The notes under the pieces were generated by a model, which saw only the letters and a program-made list of their open reading frames with translations, was not told the DNA's origin and did no database searches. Shown here piece by piece: positions 32,270 through 41,429 of a stretch of 64,000 bases of DNA. The DNA is from Cylindrotheca closterium (Eukaryota; Bacillariophyta; Bacillariophyceae; Bacillariales; Bacillariaceae), in the NCBI GenBank assembly GCA_933822405.4, contig CAKOGP040002202.1, positions 695,765 through 759,764 on the forward strand. The letters are read 5' to 3'. The translations under genes and the position numbers were made by a program. Every line of letters begins with the position of its first letter. Within the stretch, counting starts at the first letter, position 1.

Positions 32270-32532
32270 ATGGCTAAGAATGGCAAGATGAAGTCCAAGG
32301 TAGGCAGTCGTCTCTGCATTTTTCAACCATCGATCACGCCCCATTAATCCGATCTCACGACATTATCCTTTCTGTTTTCTTGCAACAGGCGGCCGGAGAC
32401 ACCAAGAAGACAAAGTCGGATGCTGAGGCCAAGGGAGCCAAGGGCAAGAAATCGGCTGCTGACAAGAAGTCAAAGCCTGCTGAGGACAAGAAGAAGAAGC
32501 CAGCTGGAGGCAAGAAAGGCAAAAAGCAATAG
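32270..32532 (+). CDS. Lysine-rich small basic protein, copy 5 (two exons)
   Basis: Exons 32270-32299 and 32389-32532, intron 89 nt, 57 residues, like copy 2 but with Gly for Glu at the start of exon 2 (AAGDTKK). Its donor is GTAGGC instead of GTAAGC, the box reads TTTAGTAC instead of TTTGGTAC, and the CRE-like core is replaced by a TATATATG stretch. These changes suggest altered or reduced expression. Confidence 0.65.
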
Positions 32533-32797
32533 CCAATTGGGAATGGCACTTGACGATCAATTATATTAACCCGAGCTATACTATAGATATAGAATCTACT
32601 GCACTCAATGTCAATACCTTTAGAATTTCGATGTTTTGGATGAACTTTCAGATAATGGATTTTATTTGTTTCTATAGTATTGTTATCGTTCGAAGAATAT
32701 CTGCTTGTGCTGGTTTATACTGCTCACACGGTCGAAGCACTGTGTATGTGACTCGAATTGTCAAGGACTTATAATGGGCTATTGCCGAGCTTGTGTC

Positions 32798-33814
32798 TTA
32801 GGTAGTAACGGTACGCACCATGATTGGCCTACAGTTGTTCTTGTATACTTCTCGGGGAGAGTCGGAGAAAGTCTCTGGCTTGTGGCTGCCCGTTTGGTCG
32901 AATTCGACAGACTGATCAAAACCAAGTTCTTCCTCTTTCTTCTCTTCTTCGTCGCTCTGGTTAAAGGATTCTAAGTCTTCGATCGGAATGGCTTCAAATA
33001 GTTCTCGCTGGAGTGTCTTCAAAGATCTAAAGTCTATGTCAGTCACTGCCCCGATCAGTTTCCGCATGGTGGTACACAGTTTCTTATCCCCGTAAACAAT
33101 CGCAATCGCATTCATCATGGAGGCAAAAGCAATCTTGGATGTTGACGTCCTGCACAAGTCATAATCCAAAATGGATTGCTTGATTTGCGATTCGGCAACT
33201 TCCATTAGCATATCCAGGTATTTCTTGTTAAGGTTGGGGACCAATTGAAGGTACAATCGGACAAAGGACAATGCAGTCGGGGGGTTGACACGCCAATTCA
33301 AGGATTTGAGAATGAACAGTTCCATTTCTTCCACATCTTCGGCCGTGTGTTGCCCCCGGCTGAGTAAAGCAATATTTTGAGGACCCAACACCTCAAACTC
33401 ATTCATCTTAACGGCAATGTAGAGCGATGTCAGTGCTGCCTTCTGGAATTCATGTGGATTGAGAATGACCATGTACCCTTCCATGGTGGACAAAAATCGG
33501 TCTAGACAGGACATAGCGAGACAAGACGTTTCCACCCCATAGTCACATGCTTCCGCCAATTGGAGAGTCCAATGTGCCACCATTAAGCGTATTTCCTGAT
33601 CCACAGTCTTTTGATCGAATTCGTTGAGCAGGGGAACACCTTGAAGATAGTCGGGTATTTTGTAACATTTCTTCTCTTGCCCAAGCATTGCTTGTATTGT
33701 CAAGAAAGTTTGATCGACATCGATTGCGCACTTCATGTCGTCGCCCGCTTCGATTATTCGTTCGTCGCTGTATGTGGTCATGTCGATTGTTACTCTCTCT
33801 TCGTTGTTTGTCAT
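32798..33814 (-). CDS. Cyclin, probably a diatom-specific cyclin
   Basis: 338 residues in one exon. The cyclin box N-terminal fold spans about 65-190 and includes LAEACDYGVETSCLAMSCLD and the helix FQKAALTSLYIAVKMNEFEV; a cyclin C-terminal fold follows (NPPTALSFVRLYLQLVP ...). The acidic C-terminus (SDEEEKKEEE) resembles a PEST region, which suggests fast turnover. Such cyclins bind CDKs and in diatoms often link cell-cycle entry to light or nutrients; the specific partner is unknown. It is divergent from the XPF gene with 463 bp between the starts. Confidence 0.85.
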   Translation of the reverse strand: MTNNEERVTIDMTTYSDERIIEAGDDMKCAIDVDQTFLTIQAMLGQEKKCYKIPDYLQGVPLLNEFDQKTVDQEIRLMVAHWTLQLAEACDYGVETSCLAMSCLDRFLSTMEGYMVILNPHEFQKAALTSLYIAVKMNEFEVLGPQNIALLSRGQHTAEDVEEMELFILKSLNWRVNPPTALSFVRLYLQLVPNLNKKYLDMLMEVAESQIKQSILDYDLCRTSTSKIAFASMMNAIAIVYGDKKLCTTMRKLIGAVTDIDFRSLKTLQRELFEAIPIEDLESFNQSDEEEKKEEELGFDQSVEFDQTGSHKPETFSDSPREVYKNNCRPIMVRTVTT

Positions 33815-34277
33815 CTTGATCCCCCTTTCAAGAATTTGCTTTCGGAAGTTGCAGTCGTTGCAGTTGTGTCAAGATTGCATTCTTCGCATCTGAAAGTCCT
33901 TGTGGACAAATTTTTGCGGACGTTTTGTTTTGTGGCGAAAGATGAGCTTGAATTTGTCGAAACGTGATGACGGAGACGCAAATCCTCTTTCCGTTCCCAA
34001 TCATTTTTGTCAAAAATCACGGAAATTTCCAAATTCTTGTCTTCCCGTCGCACGATCTCTCGGAGCTTGGAAAGTCCTTTTGGACTTGCACTGCGAAACC
34101 TGCTTGCGCAATAACATCGACAACAGAGTGTGCGCTCTCAGTTGTTGACGCTACAGTAGATCGATTGTTGTCGCACAACTGTTCTGTGCTCCAATGAAAC
34201 CATTCTGTGTTTGATCCATTTATCTGGTTTGACTGCGTCTATAGAGTCCAAATTTAAACTCAACTTTGATTGAAAGG
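33815..34277. other. Shared upstream region of the cyclin and XPF genes
   Basis: A divergent promoter region by position. No TATA box stands out on either side and no gene is seen. Confidence 0.45.
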
Positions 34278-37263
34278 ATGGCAGGCACAAAAAATAAGCC
34301 CAAGAAGCCCAAGAAACAAAAAAAAGCACTCATTCCAGATGGCCTTCTTCCTGCTTACCTAGCCAGTGCATTTGGTGACCTCTACGAAGAAGATGGTCTC
34401 ATGGTTATGGCTAGGGGTCTGGGCTGGTTGAATTTGCTGGCAGCCTTTTGCCGCTTTTATGGAGATGTCCAAGATGGCTACTTGTCACTGTTGAAAGAAG
34501 AAAATCCCAATGAAAAACGAACCAAGCCACCGCTAGTAATGGTACTGGGAATGAAAGACACTGAATGCGCTGCATTGACGTCTTTACTGGAAACCTGGGG
34601 AACTCCACATGAGTTACAGCCGACAATCTTGACCAACGAAAATGGAGGGAGTGATGATCGGAGGGAACTCTACTCGAGAGGTGGTGTTTTTTGCATTACG
34701 AGTCGGATTCTTATTGTAGATCTGCTGACAAAGACAGTCAGCCCCGATGAGATTGAGGGAATGATGGTCACACATGCGGATCAGGTGACCAATGACTCTA
34801 CATCAGCCTTTATCATTCGAATTTTCACCAGTCTCAAACAACGAGAAAAATGCTTTATCAAGGCCATAACTGGTAGGCCGGAAGGTTTGGCCATGGGCTT
34901 TAACAAGGTGGACAAAACACTCAAGGCTCTTCAAGTGCGAAATTTGTTTCTATACCCACGCTTTCACGAGCATGTGAAACAAGAGTTAGAGGTTGGACAG
35001 CCCGATTTGGAGGAGCTACACCAACCCTTGTCACCACTTATGAGTGAAATTCAACTGGCTCTCGTCTCGGCAGTCCAGGCTTGCCTTCGCGAATTGAAAC
35101 GAAGTACCCCCTTTGTCGAATGGCAAAACTCGGAACTATCTATTGAAAACTGTGTCACAACAAGTTTCGATCGAATGATCACCAAGCAATTGGAAAAGGA
35201 TTGGCATCGACTCAAGCCTGAAACCAAGCAACTGAGTCAAGACTTGAGGACATTGCGAACCCTCTTTCAATCACTGATTCAGTACGATTGTATCAAGTTC
35301 TATTCTTTCATCAATTCCATCAAGACCATGAGCGCCTCCTCGCGGCGTCCGTCCATGTGGCTCCTCACACCAGCGGCCGAAGTCATGTTCAAGAAGGCCA
35401 AAGAACGAATGTATACTATTAAAAAAGGAAAACCGACTGCCAAGGTACCAAACCCAGTAAGTCGATTGCGAAGAGTACTGGAAGAGAATCCAAAGTGGAT
35501 GCTTTTGAAAAATGTCTTGCTAGAAATCAAGGAGGAAGAATCCAAACACAGTCAGGGCAAACGATTTGCTCCCACCATTTTGGTCATGTGCAAGGATGCC
35601 CAAACAACACAAATTTTGAAAACTTATTTGTACGAAGGAAAGGACCAGCTCATGTTAGACCGATGGCATCGATGGTTGATAACCAATAATGATCGCTCCA
35701 AAAATTTTGTAAACGGAAAAATACCCGAAGAGACTCGACTGTTGGCTGTGAGTATACTACTATGATTTCGTTGATGACACACTCTCAAACTGACCTTCCT
35801 CTTTAACAACTTTATAGGAAGAAGAAGGATCTGTCGGCTTGAAACTTAAACACTCGAACCAGGACCGCAGAGCCAATGCCAAAAAGCGGCAACTGAATAC
35901 GGTCCCTGATTTCTTGCGCAAAAGGCGACGGATTGCCTTGGAAAAGGGTCGCAATGGAGCTTTTTCATCTACCGAAGATCGAGAGCGTGAAGCTGTATTG
36001 GAAGAAGCCTTGGAAGAAGTGGAACATCAATACGAATCCAAACCAGCAGCAGCGTCAAAACGAGACTTGGTGGCGGAGGGAAATCAATTGGAAGAAGAAA
36101 TGTACCAAACAAGTTTCATTGAGGAACCCCGAATTGTCATCAAGTCTCTTTCCAGCGTTGAAGCTGACGAGGGTGCTTCGTTGCTCCAAGATGTTATGCC
36201 CGATTACGTCATACTCTACGATTCTGATGTCGCCTTCATCCGATCGCTAGAGGTTTACTCTGCCATGAACCCAATAGAGGACCGCAAATTGAAAATTTAC
36301 TTCTTGATCTTTAGTGCCAGTGCCGAAGACAAGGTATTTCGGAAAAACTTAGAGCGAGAGCAAAAGGCTTTTGTCGATTTGATTGAACACAAGCAAAAGA
36401 TGCCACCTCCCGTGTTGAATACGGAAGCGACCCAAGAATGTCGGGAAGCCATCTTACATGGTTCCATTGGGGGGACCTATGCAGGTGGATCTCTGCCACT
36501 GGCCTTTGATACTCGGCGAGCCAAGGGAATCAACAAGAATGACATTCGTCGGGACATTGCCGTCGATGTTCGGGAATTCCGCGCTGCCCTGCCCTCCATC
36601 CTTCATCAAGGAGGAATGCGGCTGGCACCCGTGACCTTGACCGTGGGGGATTTCGTCTTGAGCAGTGTCCACTGCATTGAGCGAAAGAGTATTAGCGATT
36701 TGTTTGGAAGTTTAGCAAGTGGAAGACTTTATACCCAAGCGGAGGCCATGTCCAAGTACTACAAAGTGCCTGCGTTGCTCATCGAATTCGATCCTTCCAA
36801 GAGCTTTTGTTTGCAAAACTCGAATGACATGGGTTTGGATATCAAGATGGATTCAATCTGTTCCAAGCTAGTTATCTTAACATTGCACTTTCCTAAGCTC
36901 CGAATCCTGTGGAGTAAGAGCCCGCACGAGACCTTGGAGTTGTTCAAGACACTCAAGCAAAATCACGACGAAGTGGACGTGGACAAGGCGGTGGAGATTG
37001 GACGAAGCGATTCAATAGAAGCCTTGCTCACTACTGAAGGCGACGGCGAAGAGGAGGAAGAAGACCAGATCAATGAGGCAGCGAGGGACATGCTGTTGCG
37101 ATTGCCTGGTGTCAATGTCAACAATGCTAGGAAAATCATGCGAGAGTGCGAAAGCCTTGCCGAGTTGTCTCGAATGAGCCGCCAAGAGCTCCGAAACATT
37201 GCTGGGCCACTGGCAGGACAAAAACTGTTCTCCTTCTTTCGACAAAACCTAAAGTCTACATGA
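34278..37263 (+). CDS. ERCC4: XPF/RAD1-type DNA repair endonuclease (two exons)
   Basis: Exon 1 is 34278-35747 and exon 2 is 35818-37263; the 70-nt intron (GTGAGT...TTATAG) keeps the frame, giving 971 residues. The N-terminal two thirds is the inactive helicase-like part (LLPAYLASAFGDLYEEDGLM, then CITSRILIVDLLTK and GRPEGL). The ERCC4 nuclease follows with its signature GDFVLSSVHCIERKSISD (767-784): Asp768, Glu778, Arg779, Lys780 and Asp784 are all present. A helix-hairpin-helix pair ends the protein (LLRLPGVNVNNARKIM). With ERCC1 it cuts 5' of lesions in nucleotide excision repair and in crosslink repair. The upstream TTG is not used; MAGTKNK is preferred. Confidence 0.95.
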
Positions 37264-37527
37264 TACTACCAAATAGAAATAGATTACATACTCTATATGG
37301 TACCCTTCACTCCGAACAAGGGAACAATAAGTACAAAGTGCAAGTCACAAGTCCAATGCACAAGTGACAAGTGACAAGATCGAAAGAAAAACCCAGACCG
37401 TCTGTCCATCCACAATTATGTCTCGTGTCAGTTTGAAACCCAACTTCAGAATTTGTTGCCAAAAAAGAACATTTTCAACTTAGCTTCCGATACGCAAACA
37501 TCTACACCAACAACAACCAGTATCATC

Positions 37528-39435
37528 ATGGCAGACCCAGAAACTCCACCTCAGTCCGGTGTTTGGATTGGCGTTGACTTGGGAACATCCAACTCGGCGT
37601 GTGCCATTTGGGATTCCACCCGAGGCAGTCCCAAATGGATTCGGTTGCCCGTGATTGCCTTTCGTGAACAAAGCGGCAAATTGGGACGCATGGTGCCATC
37701 TGTGGTGCGAGTGACGGAGCCATCCACACCTTACTCGGTGGGAGCCAAGGCTGTTCAAGAACATAAAGATGCGACTGGTGATGCCGGCATGCTGATTTCC
37801 AGTGTCAAGAGACTCTTTGGAAAACGGTACAGCGATTTGGATCCTGCCTTGTTGGAATCACTTCCGTTTCACGTGGAAGCCGACGAAAATGATAAAGAAT
37901 CTTTGCAATTGGTAATTCCAATTTCTGACGGAAACGACAAGGATGATTGTGTACTAGTAGTCAAGACTACGCCTGTGGAAATTGCGGCATCCATTCTCAA
38001 GGCCATTAAAGAAGCAGCTCAGGAATACCTTGACAAGAATAAAACCAAAAAGCACTTAGATATTCCTGGTGAGGGCCTAGTGAGAAATGCCGTAGTGGGT
38101 GTCCCCGCCCACTTTTCCAAGCGACACACGGCTCTTGTGGAAGAAGCCTGTCGCCAGGCTGGGCTCGATGGTCATGTCAGCACCTGTCTCGAGTCGACTG
38201 CTGCCGCCATGGCCTATGGTTTAGCCATGCAAGATTCCTCTAGCCAGGCCAACATTATGGTGATTGACATGGGAGGGGGGACGACCGATATCACTATCGC
38301 TACCAAGCAAGCTTCCAGTGATGAAACGAGCGAGAATTATTCTTCGTACAAGGTATTGGTAACACAAGGCGATGACCACTTGGGAGGAGACGATATCGAT
38401 CAAACCATCTTGGACTATTGTATGCAAGAAGCAAACAGCTTGAAGGATGCTGATACGGAACCAAAGGGATCGGACTTTTTGTTGTCGTGTCGTAAAGCTA
38501 AGGAACAACTTTGTGATGATTCGGAATCCAAGGTTGCTTCTGTCGGCGTGGCAATTGGGAACCACACCGTCACGATATCCCAAGAAAAGTTTCACGCACT
38601 CCTCAAAGAGTGGCTTCAAAAGGCCGAACATTTGATTCAACGCGCCTTGGAAGAATTCCAAAAGATTCCTGGGTCGGAGAGCATTTCCGAAGTCATTTTG
38701 GTAGGTGGCACCACCCGGACCCCTTCGATTCGTGCCTTGATTCAATCCAAGTTTTCGGGTCTCGAGTTGTGCACTTCCTTGGACCCAATGTCTAGCGTGG
38801 CCCAAGGATTGGCCATTCAAGCTGCCATTCAATCCAAGTTGATTCCTGTGCACAAGCTCAAGTCGGCACTCATGTTGGATTGCCTGCCCCATGCCATTGG
38901 GGTCGAGTTGCCCGATGGGTCATTTTGTGAGGTCATTCCTCGTAATGCACCACTACCGGCACGAGGATCTGCCACCTTTTCACTGGCAGACAAACAACAA
39001 AAGGGCGTTACCATCAAGGCAGTGGAAGAAATCAAAGTGAATGGCACTAACGATGCGACGATAAATTACGAACCAATGGCCAGGGAACCCTTTACGTTCT
39101 TGTTGCGGCGTTTGACCAACGAAGAAATGGCTGCCATGGATAGGCGAGCGATTGAAGTGGGCATGAAGGTGGACGCCGAGGGGCAATTCATGGTGAGCAT
39201 CTTTGACCAAAACGATCCCGAACAAGTCCGCAAGAAGGAACGCTTTGAAAATATGAAAGACAAGGATTCCACTGTAAAGGAATTGAGTTACCTTGCCGAC
39301 TTGGTCATCTCAGAATCTGGGACCTCTACGGAGCAGTTTATGTTAATGGGTACCTTGGTGGCTGTGTTCATTTTGTACATTGCAGTGAGAATGGCTTTTA
39401 ACGATCCCCTGATTCTGGACGGAGGAGAAATATAA
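37528..39435 (+). CDS. Hsp70-like protein with a C-terminal membrane anchor
   Basis: 635 residues from the ATG at 37528. The nucleotide-binding domain has GVDLGTSNSACAIWD (phosphate 1), IMVIDMGGGTTDITIA (phosphate 2) and EVILVGGTTRTPSIR (adenosine). The substrate-binding part is short (LDCLPHAIGVELPDG ...), and there is little of the usual lid and no EEVD or HDEL end. Instead residues ~604-624 (FMLMGTLVAVFILYIAVRMA) form a single membrane span followed by ten residues. This suggests a tail-anchored chaperone facing the cytosol on the ER, mitochondria or plastid envelope; the organelle cannot be told. Confidence 0.88.
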   Translation: MADPETPPQSGVWIGVDLGTSNSACAIWDSTRGSPKWIRLPVIAFREQSGKLGRMVPSVVRVTEPSTPYSVGAKAVQEHKDATGDAGMLISSVKRLFGKRYSDLDPALLESLPFHVEADENDKESLQLVIPISDGNDKDDCVLVVKTTPVEIAASILKAIKEAAQEYLDKNKTKKHLDIPGEGLVRNAVVGVPAHFSKRHTALVEEACRQAGLDGHVSTCLESTAAAMAYGLAMQDSSSQANIMVIDMGGGTTDITIATKQASSDETSENYSSYKVLVTQGDDHLGGDDIDQTILDYCMQEANSLKDADTEPKGSDFLLSCRKAKEQLCDDSESKVASVGVAIGNHTVTISQEKFHALLKEWLQKAEHLIQRALEEFQKIPGSESISEVILVGGTTRTPSIRALIQSKFSGLELCTSLDPMSSVAQGLAIQAAIQSKLIPVHKLKSALMLDCLPHAIGVELPDGSFCEVIPRNAPLPARGSATFSLADKQQKGVTIKAVEEIKVNGTNDATINYEPMAREPFTFLLRRLTNEEMAAMDRRAIEVGMKVDAEGQFMVSIFDQNDPEQVRKKERFENMKDKDSTVKELSYLADLVISESGTSTEQFMLMGTLVAVFILYIAVRMAFNDPLILDGGEI

Positions 39436-39760
39436 CCAGAAAGCCAGCTTTCTATGTGTAGAAGAAAATATGTTGTAATGATAGGTGCAAATGTTGCATA
39501 GTACATAGATACAATATACTGTAGTATACGGTACATCCATACTACACCAACCTCTAATCTCTCGAACTTAACAAAATTCCGTCTGGCCGGCCCCGCACCA
39601 ACCTGCATTCCCTTTTTGTTTCAATCACGTCAGACGACTCCCGACAATGACCTACTCGGACCGCAGATAACTTTGTACTGCTGTCGACCATATCCAACCA
39701 TCCGCTGCAGGATCATTCAAGTCACCGATCACATAGAGCCACATAGAGCTACATATAGTC
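39436..39760. other. Intergenic stretch between two plus-strand genes
   Basis: 3' flank of the Hsp70-like gene and 5' flank of the sulfotransferase gene. No gene seen. Confidence 0.5.
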
Positions 39761-41338
39761 ATGGTATCATCATCATCATCCCTAGGCTCCTCGTCATCAT
39801 CACCTAATTTGACCCGCCTGAGACCTGTTTCCTTGACTCCTGCCGAGTCTTTTATGGAGACGGCATCCGCCGCTAGTCGAATGAAGAAGATGCAAATAGC
39901 GTTAGTTATTGCATCAATACTGGTTTTCATACACATGGAACGGACAATTGAAAATTTTACTGAAACAGGCAACGCAACAATATCATCCAAACCACCACAT
40001 CACAGTCCCAGCAAAATATCATCCAAACCACTATCACCTGCCATGACGACAGAAACGTCACCGCCAAGCTTTGCTCCCTTTGTGGATGCGGAGGGCGACT
40101 CGTCACAGCCCACCGCAATAATAGGGGACATGACGAGCAAGCCGTCTGGTACATTCGTTAGCAATCATAATAATGACGAAAAAGATGACGACGACGATAA
40201 TACCAATGGTGGTGGTGCCAAAGATGGCGATGATGGTGATGAGGAAACTGCTTCAGTTAACAAAACCTTACCGACCAGCTCGCCTTTAACTCCCATTACG
40301 TTTGAAAACAAAACACTGACGATACCAGACTACTCAAAAGGATTGTCACACCAGCTTGTCAACTTTTCTCGGCAAAATTGCGACTTGTCTTCGTTAAAGT
40401 CATGGTACCCTGAATCCGATGAAGACTCTTGGGAGTTTAGGGCCCCCTACTTTGTCATTGCAGGTGTATGGAACTCGGGATCGAAAACTCTTGCCCAAAA
40501 GCTATACGGTCACCCACAAATTGCAAGGAGAGCCACCAAAACCAATGGCTTTTACATGCCCGCCAACTTTCGCAAATTCCGGTCGCCCATTCCCAAAGTC
40601 TTTCAAGCGCGGCATCGAATGTATGCACAAGCCTATAACAAAGGTATGTTGAAAGCATCATCCAATCTAGTGGCCATGGATATTGCCCCAGGGTACGTTT
40701 TCTATGCCGAACAAGTTGGTCACACGCTACTTTGTGTGAGCCCTTGGACCAAGATTGTGATTTTGCTGAGAAATCCTGTGGAACGGTTGTCGGAGCAATA
40801 TGCTCGTGCCAAGCAGACATTTGGACTTAAAATTGGTTTGGAGCAGTGGATTGCCAACGAAATGGAATTGATCACCAGTGCTGGATTGATTGGAACTCCT
40901 CCCGATTCCGACGAGGAGCAGCAGGCGTGGAAAACGTATCAAAAAGTACCAAGCATGGCCAATCCAATCGGGAGATCGTTGTACATCTTCCAGCTGAACG
41001 AGCTGCTTCAGGTGTACAAGACAGCGGGGAAGGTCCCTTCGAAAGAAATCTACATAGCGCCATCCGAAGTTTTGGAAGATAAAGACACCTTTCAAGAGGA
41101 ATACAACAAATTGCTATCATTTCTCGATTTGTCAACGATACCAGTGGATAGCTTTGCTCAAAAAGCTCTCCCTTCAGCATCTTCGTCTCACATGACGGAG
41201 GAAACGAGGAAAACTCTGGTCAAGTTTTTTAGGCCCTACAACAAACGGCTCTACAACCTTCTCGAGGAGGAAGGTTTCCCGACATATCCTTGGAAAAAGT
41301 TGTGGAAAAGCAAAACTACTGATTCAAAGAAAGCATAG
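39761..41338 (+). CDS. Type II membrane sulfotransferase
   Basis: 525 residues. One span (MQIALVIASILVFIHM, 44-59) follows a short cytosolic N-terminus, then a Ser/Pro/acidic stem with sequons. The catalytic domain shows the 5'-phosphosulfate loop in FVIAGVWNSGSKTLAQKL (231-248) and the 3'-phosphate motif KIVILLRNPVERLSEQYARA (about 331-350), the layout of Golgi carbohydrate sulfotransferases that use PAPS. The loop lacks the common KxGTT form (NSGSK). The acceptor is unknown; diatom sulfated polysaccharides are plausible. Confidence 0.83.
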   Translation: MVSSSSSLGSSSSSPNLTRLRPVSLTPAESFMETASAASRMKKMQIALVIASILVFIHMERTIENFTETGNATISSKPPHHSPSKISSKPLSPAMTTETSPPSFAPFVDAEGDSSQPTAIIGDMTSKPSGTFVSNHNNDEKDDDDDNTNGGGAKDGDDGDEETASVNKTLPTSSPLTPITFENKTLTIPDYSKGLSHQLVNFSRQNCDLSSLKSWYPESDEDSWEFRAPYFVIAGVWNSGSKTLAQKLYGHPQIARRATKTNGFYMPANFRKFRSPIPKVFQARHRMYAQAYNKGMLKASSNLVAMDIAPGYVFYAEQVGHTLLCVSPWTKIVILLRNPVERLSEQYARAKQTFGLKIGLEQWIANEMELITSAGLIGTPPDSDEEQQAWKTYQKVPSMANPIGRSLYIFQLNELLQVYKTAGKVPSKEIYIAPSEVLEDKDTFQEEYNKLLSFLDLSTIPVDSFAQKALPSASSSHMTEETRKTLVKFFRPYNKRLYNLLEEEGFPTYPWKKLWKSKTTDSKKA

Positions 41339-41429
41339 ACTGGAAAGAATTGCGGAATTCTTCAGTGGCTCATGTTATTTGCTACCAAATCAACCCAATA
41401 CATGGCTTGGCCTACAAAAGTCATTGCTG

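Larger units (their letters stand above)
24063..32532 (+). repeat. Array of seven small basic-protein genes sharing one 5' module
   Basis: Seven two-exon genes lie in the same direction. Each has a conserved leader whose box TTTGGTACAAATTCTACG starts at 24541, 25599, 27640, 28823, 29876, 31065 and 32121, 137-153 bases before the ATG (one or two changes in some copies). The leader, exon 1 (ending ...KSK) and the GTAAGC-type donor are shared by all; exon 2 encodes either a lysine-rich tail (five genes) or a lysine-rich arm plus short HMG box (two genes). Copies fall into neighbouring pairs, the second member preceded by a related segment near ATCATCAAATC. This points to repeated duplication of a pair, with exon-2 exchange. 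Confidence 0.85.
30591..32532 (+). repeat. Block duplication, right copy
   Basis: Partner of 24063-26010. Here the block follows directly on the 3' end of the HMG gene at 30013-30579, which suggests this is the original setting. Similarity ends at the second gene's stop codon. Confidence 0.85.

Noticed and set aside
24063..32532. CRISPR-like or satellite array
   Set aside because: The repeats are gene-sized with introns and open frames; there are no short regularly spaced repeats.
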